From Patescibacteria group bacterium (GTDB lineage Bacteria; Patescibacteriota; Microgenomatia; UBA1406; GWC2-37-13), in contig JAMCTE010000017.1 in assembly GCA_023381015.1 (NCBI GenBank), positions 1 through 54,854 of the forward strand: a stretch of DNA of 54,854 nt, written 5' to 3'. The notes beneath the pieces were generated by a model. The model did no database searches. It saw nothing but the letters and a program-made list of their open reading frames with translations, and was not told where the DNA came from. A program made the translations under genes and the position numbers. Below, piece after piece: positions 40,948 to 48,956 of this stretch; the stretch's first letter is position 1, and every line of letters starts with the position of its first letter.

Positions 40948-43197
40948 TTATTGTTTAGACAGTTCAATGAAAAATATTTTATCTGTCGATAAATTGGTAT
41001 TATAGATAATTTGATCGTCTTTGACAAGGGGAGAAAAATTTTGGTTGATCAGAGAGATGTTTTTATCCAGTCTGAAGTCAAGAATTAAGTCCGAATTACT
41101 GGCTCCGATTTGTTTCTGTAAAACCAATTGGTAAATTTGACCGCCGGATTTTAGTTGGTCATTTAATTGGTAGCTGATTTTTATTTCGACGGTTTTTTTC
41201 GGTGGAACTTCAAAATAAAAACCGATCTGTTTGAATTTGTCGTCTTTTTGGTCATAGTCCTCTACAAGAACACCGTCCTTGGTGATTTGTTTGACAACGG
41301 AGTTCTCAGGCAGCAAGATCTGGAAGTAGTTCCGGTAGTAACCGGTAGGAAAAATTTCCGACGGAGAATTGTTTTCGTATTGAATAGAAAGCAAATGGGT
41401 GATTTTTCCGCCGGAATCGATGGTGGTTTTTAGGTAGATTGATCGGTTGATAAAAAAATTTGCCTTGTTGGCGCCGAGATTGGCGTCGTAAGGAAACAGG
41501 TAGTCGATCAGGCAATTTTCATTACCAGTCAAACATTTCGGCTCTATGACTCGTCCGGACCAAAAAGAAGAATCAAATAAGGACTGGGTAGAAGCATCGT
41601 TCAAATAGACGACTATTTGTTTTTCATCAAGAGATTTTTTGATCGACGACAACAATTTGCCAAGCGAAGTTGTTTTCAGGTTCAAAATAATTTGTTGGAC
41701 GACCGAAGAAAGGAAAACCTGTTTTTGAATCGAACCGGGAAAAAAGTTTTTTTCCGCATAAAATTGGGTTTTCAAATAGAAGTTGTCGGCATTAATAGTT
41801 TCTTTAAAGTCCGGGATATAGATGTTGTTGAAGGCAGTCAGGACGTTTTGTACCGCCGTAGTCGTCAACAAAATCCCTCCATTGAAATCGGTTATGTTCA
41901 GCTCTTTTTGGATAAAGAATAGGGCTTTTTGGTAGTTTTCCAAAAAATCGGGCGAGAAGTCTGAATCGCGGAGGAACCAGTGAGGCAAATTCAAATATTT
42001 GGCAATTGGCTGGGGCGGATCAACGTGGGCCGTCAATTGCCCATCCGCATCGTAGACGTCGTATACTTTCAAGTCAGAAATTTCATAATTTTTCATCCGT
42101 AAAATGGCAAATGACCCCAAAAAACCTCCGCCTGGCCTCAATTCCATGTTATTGGCGAAAAAAATCAGATATTTAGACTCTGTATTTTTGGCGATGATTG
42201 ATTCAAAGTAAGTGAGGAGTTTTTTAGATTTAACCAAAAGATCAGACGCTTCCAATAGGTTATTTTTGGCGGTTTTTACGAAAGAGAAAGGCAGGTCTAG
42301 TTTTTGATTGATCGTATCGATGTCGTTGGCAAGGTCGTCCAAAGAACCATTTACCGTTTGAAATCTTAATTTTAAATTGTCGGTTTCTTCGGACGATTTA
42401 TTTTTTGTAAAAATTAAACTCTGGATCTCTTTGGCGTTGGTCAGAATAACTTTAGTTTTGGTTACGGCATCAATGCCGTGATCGTTGATGGACATGATAT
42501 TGTCGGGAAGGACCGATATGCCAAACAATAAATAGGTAGGCCGAACTGCGGAATAAAAAGTTTTGGCAATTTGGTTGAAGTAAGTTGCGGAAACGATTTT
42601 GTCATCGACGATGCTGTAATTTTCCGATTTCAATGAGGAGTAGGAACGGTAAACGAACAAAGAAGAGAGAAGGGCAAATGGAATAAACAGTATCTGAAAA
42701 AAAATAAAACCAAGAATAACCATCAACAATATATTTTTCTTTGTTAAATATTTCATGAAGAATGCCGGATTCTTGATTTGGAAAGGCCGATCTTTCTTTA
42801 TCAGCCAATTTATTCTCAGGAATTTTTCCTTAGTTGTAGAGAAAGCAAACCAGAGAATTTTGTCGATGTCTTGGGCGTTGATGTCCGGCGTTCCGATTTC
42901 GATTATCTTTATATTGCCTAAATTGGCATTCATTAATTCCGACGGCGTTTTATTATTCAGAAAAATGAAGATAAATTTTTTTCCGGGGTTGACTTGGACT
43001 TTTTTCAAGGATAAAGCAGTACCGATGACAAAAATATAGTCAAAGACCTTGAATGATTTAGGATGAAGGGATGAAAAAAAATAGTCGACGGAAAATTTTT
43101 TGAGGTGAGTTTTTAAATGTTGGATGAAAGGATAGTTGGTTTTGGCGATAATGAGAGCTTTTTGTTTTTCCAAAACTACCTCGGTTTCAAATTTCAT
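40948..43197 (-). CDS. DUF4012-family membrane protein
   Basis: 749 residues. About 170 N-terminal residues form a soluble domain; one membrane helix follows (NILLMVILGFIFFQILFIPFALLSSLFVYRS, about 172-202); the large C-terminal part lies outside. The family signature is clear: KYLIFFANNMELRPGGGFLGSFAIL (N-x-E-x-R-x-x-G-G-F-x-G-S). LytR-like folding has been suggested for DUF4012, but a role is not established; cell-envelope assembly is a guess. It leads the bL25-nusA-infB run and diverges from the nucleotidyltransferase gene with 26 bp between. Confidence 0.87.
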   Translation of the reverse strand: MKFETEVVLEKQKALIIAKTNYPFIQHLKTHLKKFSVDYFFSSLHPKSFKVFDYIFVIGTALSLKKVQVNPGKKFIFIFLNNKTPSELMNANLGNIKIIEIGTPDINAQDIDKILWFAFSTTKEKFLRINWLIKKDRPFQIKNPAFFMKYLTKKNILLMVILGFIFFQILFIPFALLSSLFVYRSYSSLKSENYSIVDDKIVSATYFNQIAKTFYSAVRPTYLLFGISVLPDNIMSINDHGIDAVTKTKVILTNAKEIQSLIFTKNKSSEETDNLKLRFQTVNGSLDDLANDIDTINQKLDLPFSFVKTAKNNLLEASDLLVKSKKLLTYFESIIAKNTESKYLIFFANNMELRPGGGFLGSFAILRMKNYEISDLKVYDVYDADGQLTAHVDPPQPIAKYLNLPHWFLRDSDFSPDFLENYQKALFFIQKELNITDFNGGILLTTTAVQNVLTAFNNIYIPDFKETINADNFYLKTQFYAEKNFFPGSIQKQVFLSSVVQQIILNLKTTSLGKLLSSIKKSLDEKQIVVYLNDASTQSLFDSSFWSGRVIEPKCLTGNENCLIDYLFPYDANLGANKANFFINRSIYLKTTIDSGGKITHLLSIQYENNSPSEIFPTGYYRNYFQILLPENSVVKQITKDGVLVEDYDQKDDKFKQIGFYFEVPPKKTVEIKISYQLNDQLKSGGQIYQLVLQKQIGASNSDLILDFRLDKNISLINQNFSPLVKDDQIIYNTNLSTDKIFFIELSKQ

Positions 43198-43223
43198 ACC
43201 ATTTATTATTGTATAATTATTAT

Positions 43224-43700
43224 GTGAAAACGAAGGCCTTAATTATATCCTACGAAAAAATCCATGACCTCCTAAAAGTTTTTAGCGAAAAAAACACCGT
43301 TTTAGTCGGCGGTTGCTTTGACTTGATTCACTACGGGCACTTACAGTTCCTTGATAAGGCCAAAGAGGCAGGTGATTATCTGGTAGTTGCCTTGGAATCC
43401 GATGAATTTATCAAAAAAACGAAGAGGTCATGGATTTTCCATACTCAGGGAGAAAGGGCAGAGATACTGGCAAGCCTTAATATGGTCGATGTCGTAATCG
43501 TGTTGCCGTTTTTCAAAGATAGCAGTCAATACTTCGATCTGGTAAGAACGATCAGGCCGAAAATTATTGCCATTACCGAAGGAGACGTTCAGACAGACAA
43601 CAAAAAAAAACAGGCAGAGGGAATCGGGGCAGAAATAAGAATAGTGACTCCTTTGATAACAAAATACTCAACGAGAAAAATTATCAACAGCATAGATTAA
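43224..43700 (+). CDS. Cytidylyltransferase-like (RfaE2/TagD-type) nucleotidyltransferase
   Basis: 158 residues from GTG 43224. An in-frame TTG at 43209 precedes a TATAAT (43212-43217), so the GTG, with a transcript starting at about the same base, is the better start. Motifs: VLVGGCFDLIHYGHLQFLDKAK (G-x-F-D-x-x-H-x-G-H), ERAEILASLNMVDVVI and the late YSTRKII (usually I-S-T-T/S-x-I). It transfers a nucleotide to a phosphorylated small molecule (glycerol-P, heptose-P or similar); the substrate is not readable. First gene of a three-gene operon. Confidence 0.85.
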   Translation: MKTKALIISYEKIHDLLKVFSEKNTVLVGGCFDLIHYGHLQFLDKAKEAGDYLVVALESDEFIKKTKRSWIFHTQGERAEILASLNMVDVVIVLPFFKDSSQYFDLVRTIRPKIIAITEGDVQTDNKKKQAEGIGAEIRIVTPLITKYSTRKIINSID

Positions 43701-43706
43701 TGCAAT

Positions 43707-44192
43707 ATGGATAAAAAGATCCGCCTAGCTCAAAAAATAATTAATAAAATCGAATACTTGAATATTGCTTCCATTACCCCGGATGGAAAACCGTGGAACA
43801 CGATGGTTTATACTGCTTTTGACGGAAACCTGAATTTCTATTGGTTGTCATGGAAAAACAATCAGCATTCCGTAAACGTTAGGAATAGCGGGAATGTTTT
43901 TTGTACGGTATATGATTCTACTCAGTTGGCCGGGACAGGCGTTGGGCTCTATTTTTCCGGAAAAGCGAAAGAGTTGGCGAATCCCTTGGAAATGTTGATA
44001 GGAATAAAAGTAATGTATAAAAGATCAAAACATAAGGTCAGAGACATAAAAGAGTTCTTGACTCATTTTCCGCGCCGGGTTTATCGATTCACCCCGGAAA
44101 AAGCTTGGGTTAACGGAGATTCTGACATAGATGGCAATTTCATTGACGTCAGAATAGAGTTAGACCTAAAGAAGTTGAAAAATAACCTATGA
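43707..44192 (+). CDS. Pyridoxamine-phosphate-oxidase-like flavin split-barrel protein
   Basis: 161 residues. Split-barrel pattern LNIASITPDGKPWNTMVYTAFDGNLNFYWLSWKNNQHSVNVRNSGNVFCTVYD with the usual alternation A-T-x-x-x-x-G-x-P...S..S.H..N....G.V, followed by YFSGKAKELA. Such proteins bind FMN, F420 or haem; true PNPOx phosphate-binding residues are not obvious, so the activity is open. Overlaps thpR by 4 bp (ATGA). Confidence 0.8.
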   Translation: MDKKIRLAQKIINKIEYLNIASITPDGKPWNTMVYTAFDGNLNFYWLSWKNNQHSVNVRNSGNVFCTVYDSTQLAGTGVGLYFSGKAKELANPLEMLIGIKVMYKRSKHKVRDIKEFLTHFPRRVYRFTPEKAWVNGDSDIDGNFIDVRIELDLKKLKNNL

Positions 44193-44731
44193 GACTATTT
44201 TTGGCAGTCGAATTGCCGGAAAAAGTTAAACAGCAACTGGACACGCAGCTCGAAAAGATAAAAAAAGAATATCCTCAGTTTATCTGGGTGACTCCGGAAA
44301 ATTTTCACGTCACCGTCCATTTTTTCGGAGAGCGTTATGATGCTGACAAAATCAAGAAAAAAATCAAAGATTTACTCTGGGATCAAACTGACTTTTATTT
44401 ATACTCGTTTGGACTCGACGTTTTTGTCAACCACAAACTGGTGGTTTATTTGACCTTCCACCGCCAGAAGAAAATTGAAGAGCTAGCAGAAACGGTTAAA
44501 TCTAATTTTGACGGCAATTCAGTTTCAGAAAGAAAATTTATTCCTCATCTGACATTGGCCAGGGGACCGAGATCTTCTAAGCAACAATATTTCGTTTTGA
44601 AAAAAAGGCTGGAAAAACTGCCGGTAGACATCTCTTTTCCCGTCAAACAGTTGGTTTTGTTTGACAGCATTTTGACTGGTAAGAAACCTATCTATAAGAA
44701 ATTAGCGTCATTCAAACTCCTAAAGAACTAA
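44189..44731 (+). CDS. thpR: RNA 2',3'-cyclic phosphodiesterase (LigT/ThpR)
   Basis: 180 residues of the 2H phosphoesterase superfamily. Start MRLFLAVELPEKVKQQL is typical; the two catalytic H-x-T-x motifs are FHVTVHFFG (about 45) and FIPHLTLARG (about 121). It opens 2',3'-cyclic phosphate ends of RNA. Last gene of the operon beginning at 43224, directly followed by an intrinsic terminator. Confidence 0.93.
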   Translation: MRLFLAVELPEKVKQQLDTQLEKIKKEYPQFIWVTPENFHVTVHFFGERYDADKIKKKIKDLLWDQTDFYLYSFGLDVFVNHKLVVYLTFHRQKKIEELAETVKSNFDGNSVSERKFIPHLTLARGPRSSKQQYFVLKKRLEKLPVDISFPVKQLVLFDSILTGKKPIYKKLASFKLLKN

Positions 44732-44756
44732 AAACCACCCCTAGGGGTGGTTTTTA
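44730..44756 (+). terminator. Intrinsic terminator after thpR (bidirectional)
   Basis: CCACCCC / TAGG-type centre / GGGGTGG flanked by A5 on the left and T5 on the right: a GC-rich 8-bp stem with U tract. The symmetry lets it also serve the DUF5679 gene converging from the right. It is the only classical terminator I see in the window. Confidence 0.92.
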
Positions 44757-44775
44757 GAATTTTATTTAAACAAAA

Positions 44776-44919
44776 TTATGCAGTTCCGATCTTATACATA
44801 CCTGTTCCACAAGTTGGGCATTTAGCTTTCATAGCTGGTTTGCCGTTTTTCATGGTGACTTTTTGTGGATTGGAAACTTCCTTTTTAGCTCGACATTTTA
44901 CACAGTACATTGATGCCAT
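44776..44919 (-). CDS. DUF5679-like small zinc-ribbon protein (47 aa)
   Basis: Minus-strand ORF of 47 residues, easily missed. Two CxxC pairs, YCVKCRAKKEV near the start and KAKCPTCGTGMYKIG near the end, frame the conserved NPQKVTMKNGKPAMK, as in DUF5679 proteins. The four cysteines form a rubredoxin-like zinc knuckle. A Shine-Dalgarno-like GGGGGTG lies about 10 bases before the ATG, unlike most genes here. Its 5' region holds the array at 44944-44995 and the palindromic element at 45001-45072. Confidence 0.88.
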   Translation of the reverse strand: MASMYCVKCRAKKEVSNPQKVTMKNGKPAMKAKCPTCGTGMYKIGTA

Positions 44920-44943
44920 ATTATTTTTCACCCCCCTTCATTA

Positions 44944-44995
44944 GAAACCGTTAACGAGTTAACAAGAGTTAACGTGTTAACGAGTTTACGGTTTC
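44944..44995. repeat. Inverted repeat containing GTTAACNN array B
   Basis: Outer arms GAAACCGTTAAC (44944-44955) and GTTTACGGTTTC (44984-44995) are complementary except one base. Within lie GTTAACGA, GTTAACAAGA, GTTAACGT, GTTAACGA, GTTTACGG (44950-44991). It precedes the DUF5679 gene. Confidence 0.75.
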
Positions 44996-45000
44996 TTATG

Positions 45001-45072
45001 TCCGCCCTAGTTTGCTCTTCGAGACGTCGAGCGAATAGCGATGAGTTTAGTCTCGAAGTAAGAACCGGCGGA
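45001..45072 (-). repeat. Palindromic intergenic element E1
   Basis: Nested inverted repeats: TCCGCC (45001-45006) with GGCGGA (45067-45072), and CTTCGAGAC (45017-45025) with GTCTCGAAG (45050-45058). GC-rich in AT-rich surroundings, ending 2 bp from the stop of the gene at 45075. Read on the minus strand it starts TTCTTAC and is 67 nt to its CAT end, matching element E2 at 53878 in start, length and end. Confidence 0.55.
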
Positions 45073-45074
45073 TC

Positions 45075-45374
45075 TTACTTTATCAGCTTAGCAAAATATA
45101 TACCAATTTCAAGAGCAATGATAAGGATAATAAAAACGACACTTTTTCTAAAATCTACAAAAAAATATTTTCTTAGGACAAAATCCTCTTTGTTTGTCTC
45201 GTTTTGTTTTTTTTGTTCGTCTTTTTGATGATGAGTTTCGACCGGTTCAGGCTTGTTGGCTGTTTTGACTGTTTCTTGGTTAGGCAATTCTGTCGGCTGA
45301 TTTGTTTGTTGGAGCAGGCGAAGTTTCTTTCTGTAGGCGGCAATAATTTTTTCCTTCTTTGTCTTTTTCGACAT
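45075..45374 (-). CDS. Small single-helix membrane protein of unknown function
   Basis: 99 residues from ATG 45374 (the in-frame start at 45395 would lie in the -10 region). Basic N-terminus KKTKKEKIIAAYRKKLRLLQQ, a Gln/Asn/Glu/Lys-rich disordered middle and one C-terminal membrane helix (VVFIILIIALEIGIYFAKLI), hence a tail-anchored cytoplasmic protein. No family recognised. Divergent from the DUF4446 gene. Confidence 0.65.
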   Translation of the reverse strand: MSKKTKKEKIIAAYRKKLRLLQQTNQPTELPNQETVKTANKPEPVETHHQKDEQKKQNETNKEDFVLRKYFFVDFRKSVVFIILIIALEIGIYFAKLIK

Positions 45375-45384
45375 AACGATTGTA

Positions 45385-45414
45385 ATTATAATCACATTGA
45401 CAGTGATATTGCAA
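45385..45414 (-). promoter_or_regulatory. Promoter of the small membrane protein
   Basis: Minus-strand TTGCAA (45414-45409), 18-bp spacer, TATAAT (45390-45385), about 10 bases before the ATG at 45374. Interleaved with the opposite-strand promoter at 45397-45425. Confidence 0.5.
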
Positions 45415-45425
45415 ATTTATAGAAT
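45397..45425 (+). promoter_or_regulatory. Promoter of the DUF4446-DUF3048 genes
   Basis: TTGACA (45397-45402), 17-bp spacer, TAGAAT (45420-45425). Near-consensus. A second TATAAT at 45468-45473 directly before the annotated TTG start has no good -35. Confidence 0.65.
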
Positions 45426-45473
45426 GTATCTAATGGTTTTTTTGTTTTTAAATTAAGAAATCATTACTATAAT

Positions 45474-45830
45474 TTGATTTCTAGATCGAGAAAGCAGAAA
45501 TTGGACGAGATCCTGGATTCGCTTTTGGACCAGGATAAGAAAAATTACGACGAAGTGGAACTTTTAAAAAAAGAGGTAAATAATCAAATCAGGATGGCCC
45601 GATTACATTTACAAAAAGTCGGCCTGATCAGATTTAATCCTTTTGATCGCGCCGGAGGAGAGCAGAGTTTCGTAATCGCTTTTCTTGACAGTCAAGATAG
45701 TGGTATAATTTTAAACTTTATTTATACCCGTGACGGTTTACGAGTCTATACGAAGAAAGTAAAGGACGGAAAAGGCGAGGAATACGACTTGTCAGAGGAA
45801 GAAAAGAGAGCCGTCGAAAAAAGCCGATAA
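45474..45830 (+). CDS. DUF4446-like protein
   Basis: 118 residues from TTG 45474; a second TTG at 45501 (start MDEILDSLLDQ) is an equally good candidate. After a charged helical stretch comes the recognisable core HLQKVGLIRFNPFDRAGGEQSFVIAFLDSQDSGIILNFIYTRDGLRVYTKKVKDGKGEEYDLSEEEKRAV, the DUF4446 pattern (G..R.(N)PF...GG..SF..A.LD....G.....Y.R...R.Y.K....G.....LS.EE). Role unknown. DUF3048 follows after 23 bp. Confidence 0.82.
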   Translation: MISRSRKQKLDEILDSLLDQDKKNYDEVELLKKEVNNQIRMARLHLQKVGLIRFNPFDRAGGEQSFVIAFLDSQDSGIILNFIYTRDGLRVYTKKVKDGKGEEYDLSEEEKRAVEKSR

Positions 45831-45853
45831 AACGTTAAAAATTTTTTAGATAT

Positions 45854-47020
45854 ATGATTAATAAAAAAATAGCCTTCATTGTTGTTTTTTTAATATTTTT
45901 GTTGGCAGGTTTTTCAACCTATTTTATCTTGTCTGGAAAAACCGGACAAAATTTGTTGTCGCCACTTTCCAACTACAAGCCTCCTACGAATAATTCTACC
46001 GGGGGAACAACTGTTGATAACGAACCAAAAACAGAACCGTGTCCCATCAACGGTGCTTTGTATTCGAAAACGCAAAAGAACAAATGGGATGGCAGGCGTC
46101 CGCTAGCCGTCATGATCGAAAATCATCCCGATGCCAGGCCGCAATCAGGCATGTCTTCAGCAGACGTCATTTTTGAGGCGGTCGCCGAAGGAGGGATAAC
46201 GAGATTCTTGAATATTTTTTACTGTCAGGACGCTCCTTTTATCGGACCGGTCCGTTCGGCAAGAATATACTTTGTAAAACTAGCCCAAGGATTTGGAAAT
46301 AATCCTTTATATGCTCACGTCGGGGGAGCCAATACTCCTGGTCCGGCAGACGCCCTTGGCTATTTGAGCGATATCGGTTGGTCTTCCAATAACGATTTGA
46401 ATCAATTTTCAGTGCCATTTCCTTACTTTTGGAGAGATTATGAAAGATTGCCGAATCGAGCAACAGAACACACGGTTTATTCGTCAACCGATAAGCTATG
46501 GCAGTATGCCAAAGCCAACAGAGGATTGACGAATGTTGACGATAAGGGAGTGTCTTGGGACAAAAACTATATTCCTTGGAAATTTAAAGACGATGCCAAA
46601 GTCGCCGATAGAGGTACTGCCACTAAGATTGATTTCGGTTTTTGGGACAATCTGGCGTCCGATTTCAGAGTAGTCTGGACTTATGACAAGGCGAACAATA
46701 TCTATATGCGCGAGGATGGCGGGGCGCCGCAGATCGATAAAGATAACAATAAGCAATTATCGGCCAAAAACGTCATCGTCATGTTTGCCAAGGAATCACC
46801 CGCCAACGACGGTTATCCAGGCGGTCATCTTCTTTACGGCGTGATCGGTAGCGGTGACGCGTTGATTTTCCAAGACGGCAACGCCATCAAAGGCACTTGG
46901 GAGAAGAAAACCGCAGAGGACCAGGTGAGGTTTTATGACGAAAACGGCAAAGAAGTTTCCCTTGTCAGGGGACAGATATTTGTAGAAATTTTGCCGATAG
47001 GGAACAAGGTTAATTATTGA
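45854..47020 (+). CDS. DUF3048 (YerB-like) extracytoplasmic protein
   Basis: 388 residues. N-terminal anchor helix (IAFIVVFLIFLLAGFSTYFILSG), a Ser/Thr/Pro-rich linker, then the two DUF3048 parts: RRPLAVMIENHPDARPQSGMSSADVIFEAVAEGGITRFLNIFYCQDAPFIGPVRSARIYF (hallmark A-V-M-I-x-N...R-P-Q-x-G...A-D-x-x-y-E...E-G-G-x-T-R...P-V-R-S-A-R) and a C-terminal beta domain (VRFYDENGKEVSLVRGQIFVEILP). Function unknown; envelope-associated. Confidence 0.92.
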   Translation: MINKKIAFIVVFLIFLLAGFSTYFILSGKTGQNLLSPLSNYKPPTNNSTGGTTVDNEPKTEPCPINGALYSKTQKNKWDGRRPLAVMIENHPDARPQSGMSSADVIFEAVAEGGITRFLNIFYCQDAPFIGPVRSARIYFVKLAQGFGNNPLYAHVGGANTPGPADALGYLSDIGWSSNNDLNQFSVPFPYFWRDYERLPNRATEHTVYSSTDKLWQYAKANRGLTNVDDKGVSWDKNYIPWKFKDDAKVADRGTATKIDFGFWDNLASDFRVVWTYDKANNIYMREDGGAPQIDKDNNKQLSAKNVIVMFAKESPANDGYPGGHLLYGVIGSGDALIFQDGNAIKGTWEKKTAEDQVRFYDENGKEVSLVRGQIFVEILPIGNKVNY

Positions 47021-47025
47021 TCACC

Positions 47026-47061
47026 ATTAACAGATTCAAGCGTTAACCAATTAGCTCGTTT
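47026..47061. repeat. Degenerate octamer repeat, array C
   Basis: Octamers ATTAACAG, ATTCAAGC, GTTAACCA, ATTAGCTC and GTTT in 8-base register fill the gap from the DUF3048 gene to the next ATG. Same period and core as arrays A and B, more decayed. Confidence 0.5.
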
Positions 47062-47637
47062 ATGTTACAACATATCATTCCTTCAAAGGCAAGGAGGAAA
47101 ATTTTAGAGCTTTTTTTCCACCATCCGGTAGAGAATTACTATTTGCGTAGGGTAGTCAGAGAAACCGAAGAAGAGGTTAACGCCGTCAAAAGAGAGCTTG
47201 ATATTTTAGCCGATGAAAAGCTGCTTTTGAAAGAAAGGCGGCTGAACAAAGTTTATTATTCGTTAAACAAGAGCTATCATTTTTACGACGAATTTTTGAG
47301 GATATTCACGAAAACGGGTTTTCTGGCCGACCTGATCTATAATAATCTTTCGAAGATCGGCAAAATCAAGTACGTCGCTTTGTCGACTAAATTTGCCAAA
47401 AACATCGTCATCAAGGAAGATGAGATTTATCTGTTGATAGTCGGAATAGTGGTAGTGCCTGAGGTTGAAGCCATTATCGCCGAATCGGAAAAAAATTTCG
47501 GTCGGTCGATCAACTACACCGTTATGACGGAAAGCGAATTTATTTTCCGGAAAAAAAATAATGATCCGTTTATCTGGCGGTTCCTCAAGCAGCCTAAAAT
47601 TATGTTGGTGGGGACGGAAGAAGAATTAAATAAATGA
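47062..47637 (+). CDS. Winged-helix regulator with nucleotidyltransferase-like C-terminal part
   Basis: 191 residues. N-terminal winged helix: SKARRKILELFFHHPVENYYLRRVVRETEEEVNAVKRELDILADEKLLLKERRLNKVYYSLN, the ArsR/MNT-linked type. Residues about 100-190 (IKYVALSTKFAKNIVIKEDEIYLLIVGIVVVPEVEAIIAESEKNFGRSINYTVMTESEF) resemble the minimal nucleotidyltransferase fold seen behind such helices, but the G-S-x-A-x-G and D-x-D residues are not evident, so it is probably a non-catalytic sensor. Overlaps secD by ATGA. Confidence 0.72.
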   Translation: MLQHIIPSKARRKILELFFHHPVENYYLRRVVRETEEEVNAVKRELDILADEKLLLKERRLNKVYYSLNKSYHFYDEFLRIFTKTGFLADLIYNNLSKIGKIKYVALSTKFAKNIVIKEDEIYLLIVGIVVVPEVEAIIAESEKNFGRSINYTVMTESEFIFRKKNNDPFIWRFLKQPKIMLVGTEEELNK

Positions 47638-48956
47638 AAACATTCAAAGCACTTTTGTTGACAGCGATCGTGATCGTCATCCTTTTGATCGATCTCCCTG
47701 AGAACTTTAAGATAGGCAAGTATACCGTTAACCCCTTATCATTGAATTTCAATCTCTTTGGAATGCCTGTCAAAAAAGACTTTAGGACCAAGTTGGGACT
47801 AGATCTTGAGGGCGGCAGCAGTTTGGTTTTTGACGCCGATACGAAGAATATAAAGCCGGCCGACGTGCAAGATGCTTTATCTTCAGCCCGGGACATCATC
47901 GAAAAACGGGTCAATCTTTTCGGTGTTTCGGAGCCGACGGTACAGACCGTTAAATCAGGCAATAATTATCGCATCAACGTTGATTTGCCTGGCATTTCTA
48001 ACACGAGCGAGGCAATTGCGTTGATCGGTAAAACGGCCCAGCTGACCTTTTATGAGCAGAATCCCGACGCTAAAGTTGCCAGCAACTCTTCTATTTTGTC
48101 GACGTTGACTAAACCGACGGGACTGACGGGAAAAGATATCACTAAAGCCAGCGTGACTTTTGATCCCCAAACTGGAAAACCAGAGGTAGCTTTGGCTTTC
48201 AACAGCGAAGGGGCCAAACTCTTTGGGGAAGTGACGCAAAGGAATATCGGCAAGCCGGTAGCGATCGTCATCGATAATTTTTTGGTTTCTGCTCCAGTCG
48301 TGAATCAGGCCATCACCGATGGGAACGCCGTGATTACCGGTAATTTTACCGTTGACGATGCGAACAAGTTGGCAATTTCCATCAATTCGGGAGCCTTGCC
48401 TTTATCGATTAATCTGATCGAACAGAAAAATATCGGGCCGACCCTGGGTAAAATCGAAGTTAAAAGAAGCGTTTATGCCGGGGCCATTGGGTTAACCGCC
48501 GTGTTGCTTTTTATGATCCTTTATTACGGGAATCTTGGCGTGATTGCTTCGCTTGCCTTGATTATCTACGGGCTCATTTCTTTTGCCATTTTCCGGACGA
48601 TTCCGGTCGTATTGACTTTACCTGGAGTTGCCGGTTTTATCTTGTCAATCGGTATGGCGGTAGATGCTAACATTTTGATCTTCGAAAGGATTAAGGAAGA
48701 ACAGCGTAAGGGGAGAGATTTCGACATTGCCGTTAAACTAGGTTTCGGTCGGGCAATCGACGCCATAAAAGATGCCAATGTAACGACATTGGTCGTGGCC
48801 TTCATTTTGTTTAATCCTTTGAACTGGGAATTCCTTCCCCAATTTGGGTTGGTGAGAGGTTTTGCCCTGACTTTGGCCATAGGCGTGGCAACAAGTTTAT
48901 TTACAGGCGTTGTTATTACAAAAAGGTTGATCGACATTTTTTATAAGCATGATTAA
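47634..48956 (+). CDS. secD: Protein translocase subunit SecD
   Basis: 440 residues. First helix, then LGLDLEGGSSLVFDAD (D1 motif), the P1 head domain with DIIEKRVNLFGVSEPTVQ, and the SecDF membrane block: LPLSINLIEQKNIGPTLG, SIGMAVDANILIFERIKEEQRKG (D4 with the proton-path Asp) and AIDAIKDANVTTLVVAFIL. Uses proton-motive force to finish export through SecYEG. Overlaps secF by 8 bp. Confidence 0.97.
   Translation: MKTFKALLLTAIVIVILLIDLPENFKIGKYTVNPLSLNFNLFGMPVKKDFRTKLGLDLEGGSSLVFDADTKNIKPADVQDALSSARDIIEKRVNLFGVSEPTVQTVKSGNNYRINVDLPGISNTSEAIALIGKTAQLTFYEQNPDAKVASNSSILSTLTKPTGLTGKDITKASVTFDPQTGKPEVALAFNSEGAKLFGEVTQRNIGKPVAIVIDNFLVSAPVVNQAITDGNAVITGNFTVDDANKLAISINSGALPLSINLIEQKNIGPTLGKIEVKRSVYAGAIGLTAVLLFMILYYGNLGVIASLALIIYGLISFAIFRTIPVVLTLPGVAGFILSIGMAVDANILIFERIKEEQRKGRDFDIAVKLGFGRAIDAIKDANVTTLVVAFILFNPLNWEFLPQFGLVRGFALTLAIGVATSLFTGVVITKRLIDIFYKHD

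Noticed and set aside
44747-44944. 65-codon plus-strand open frame after the terminator
   Set aside because: It is the antisense of the DUF5679 gene and starts inside the terminator stem.
44974-45228. 84-codon plus-strand open frame across element E1
   Set aside because: Its sequence comes from the palindromic element and from antisense of the gene at 45075; no promoter or start signal.
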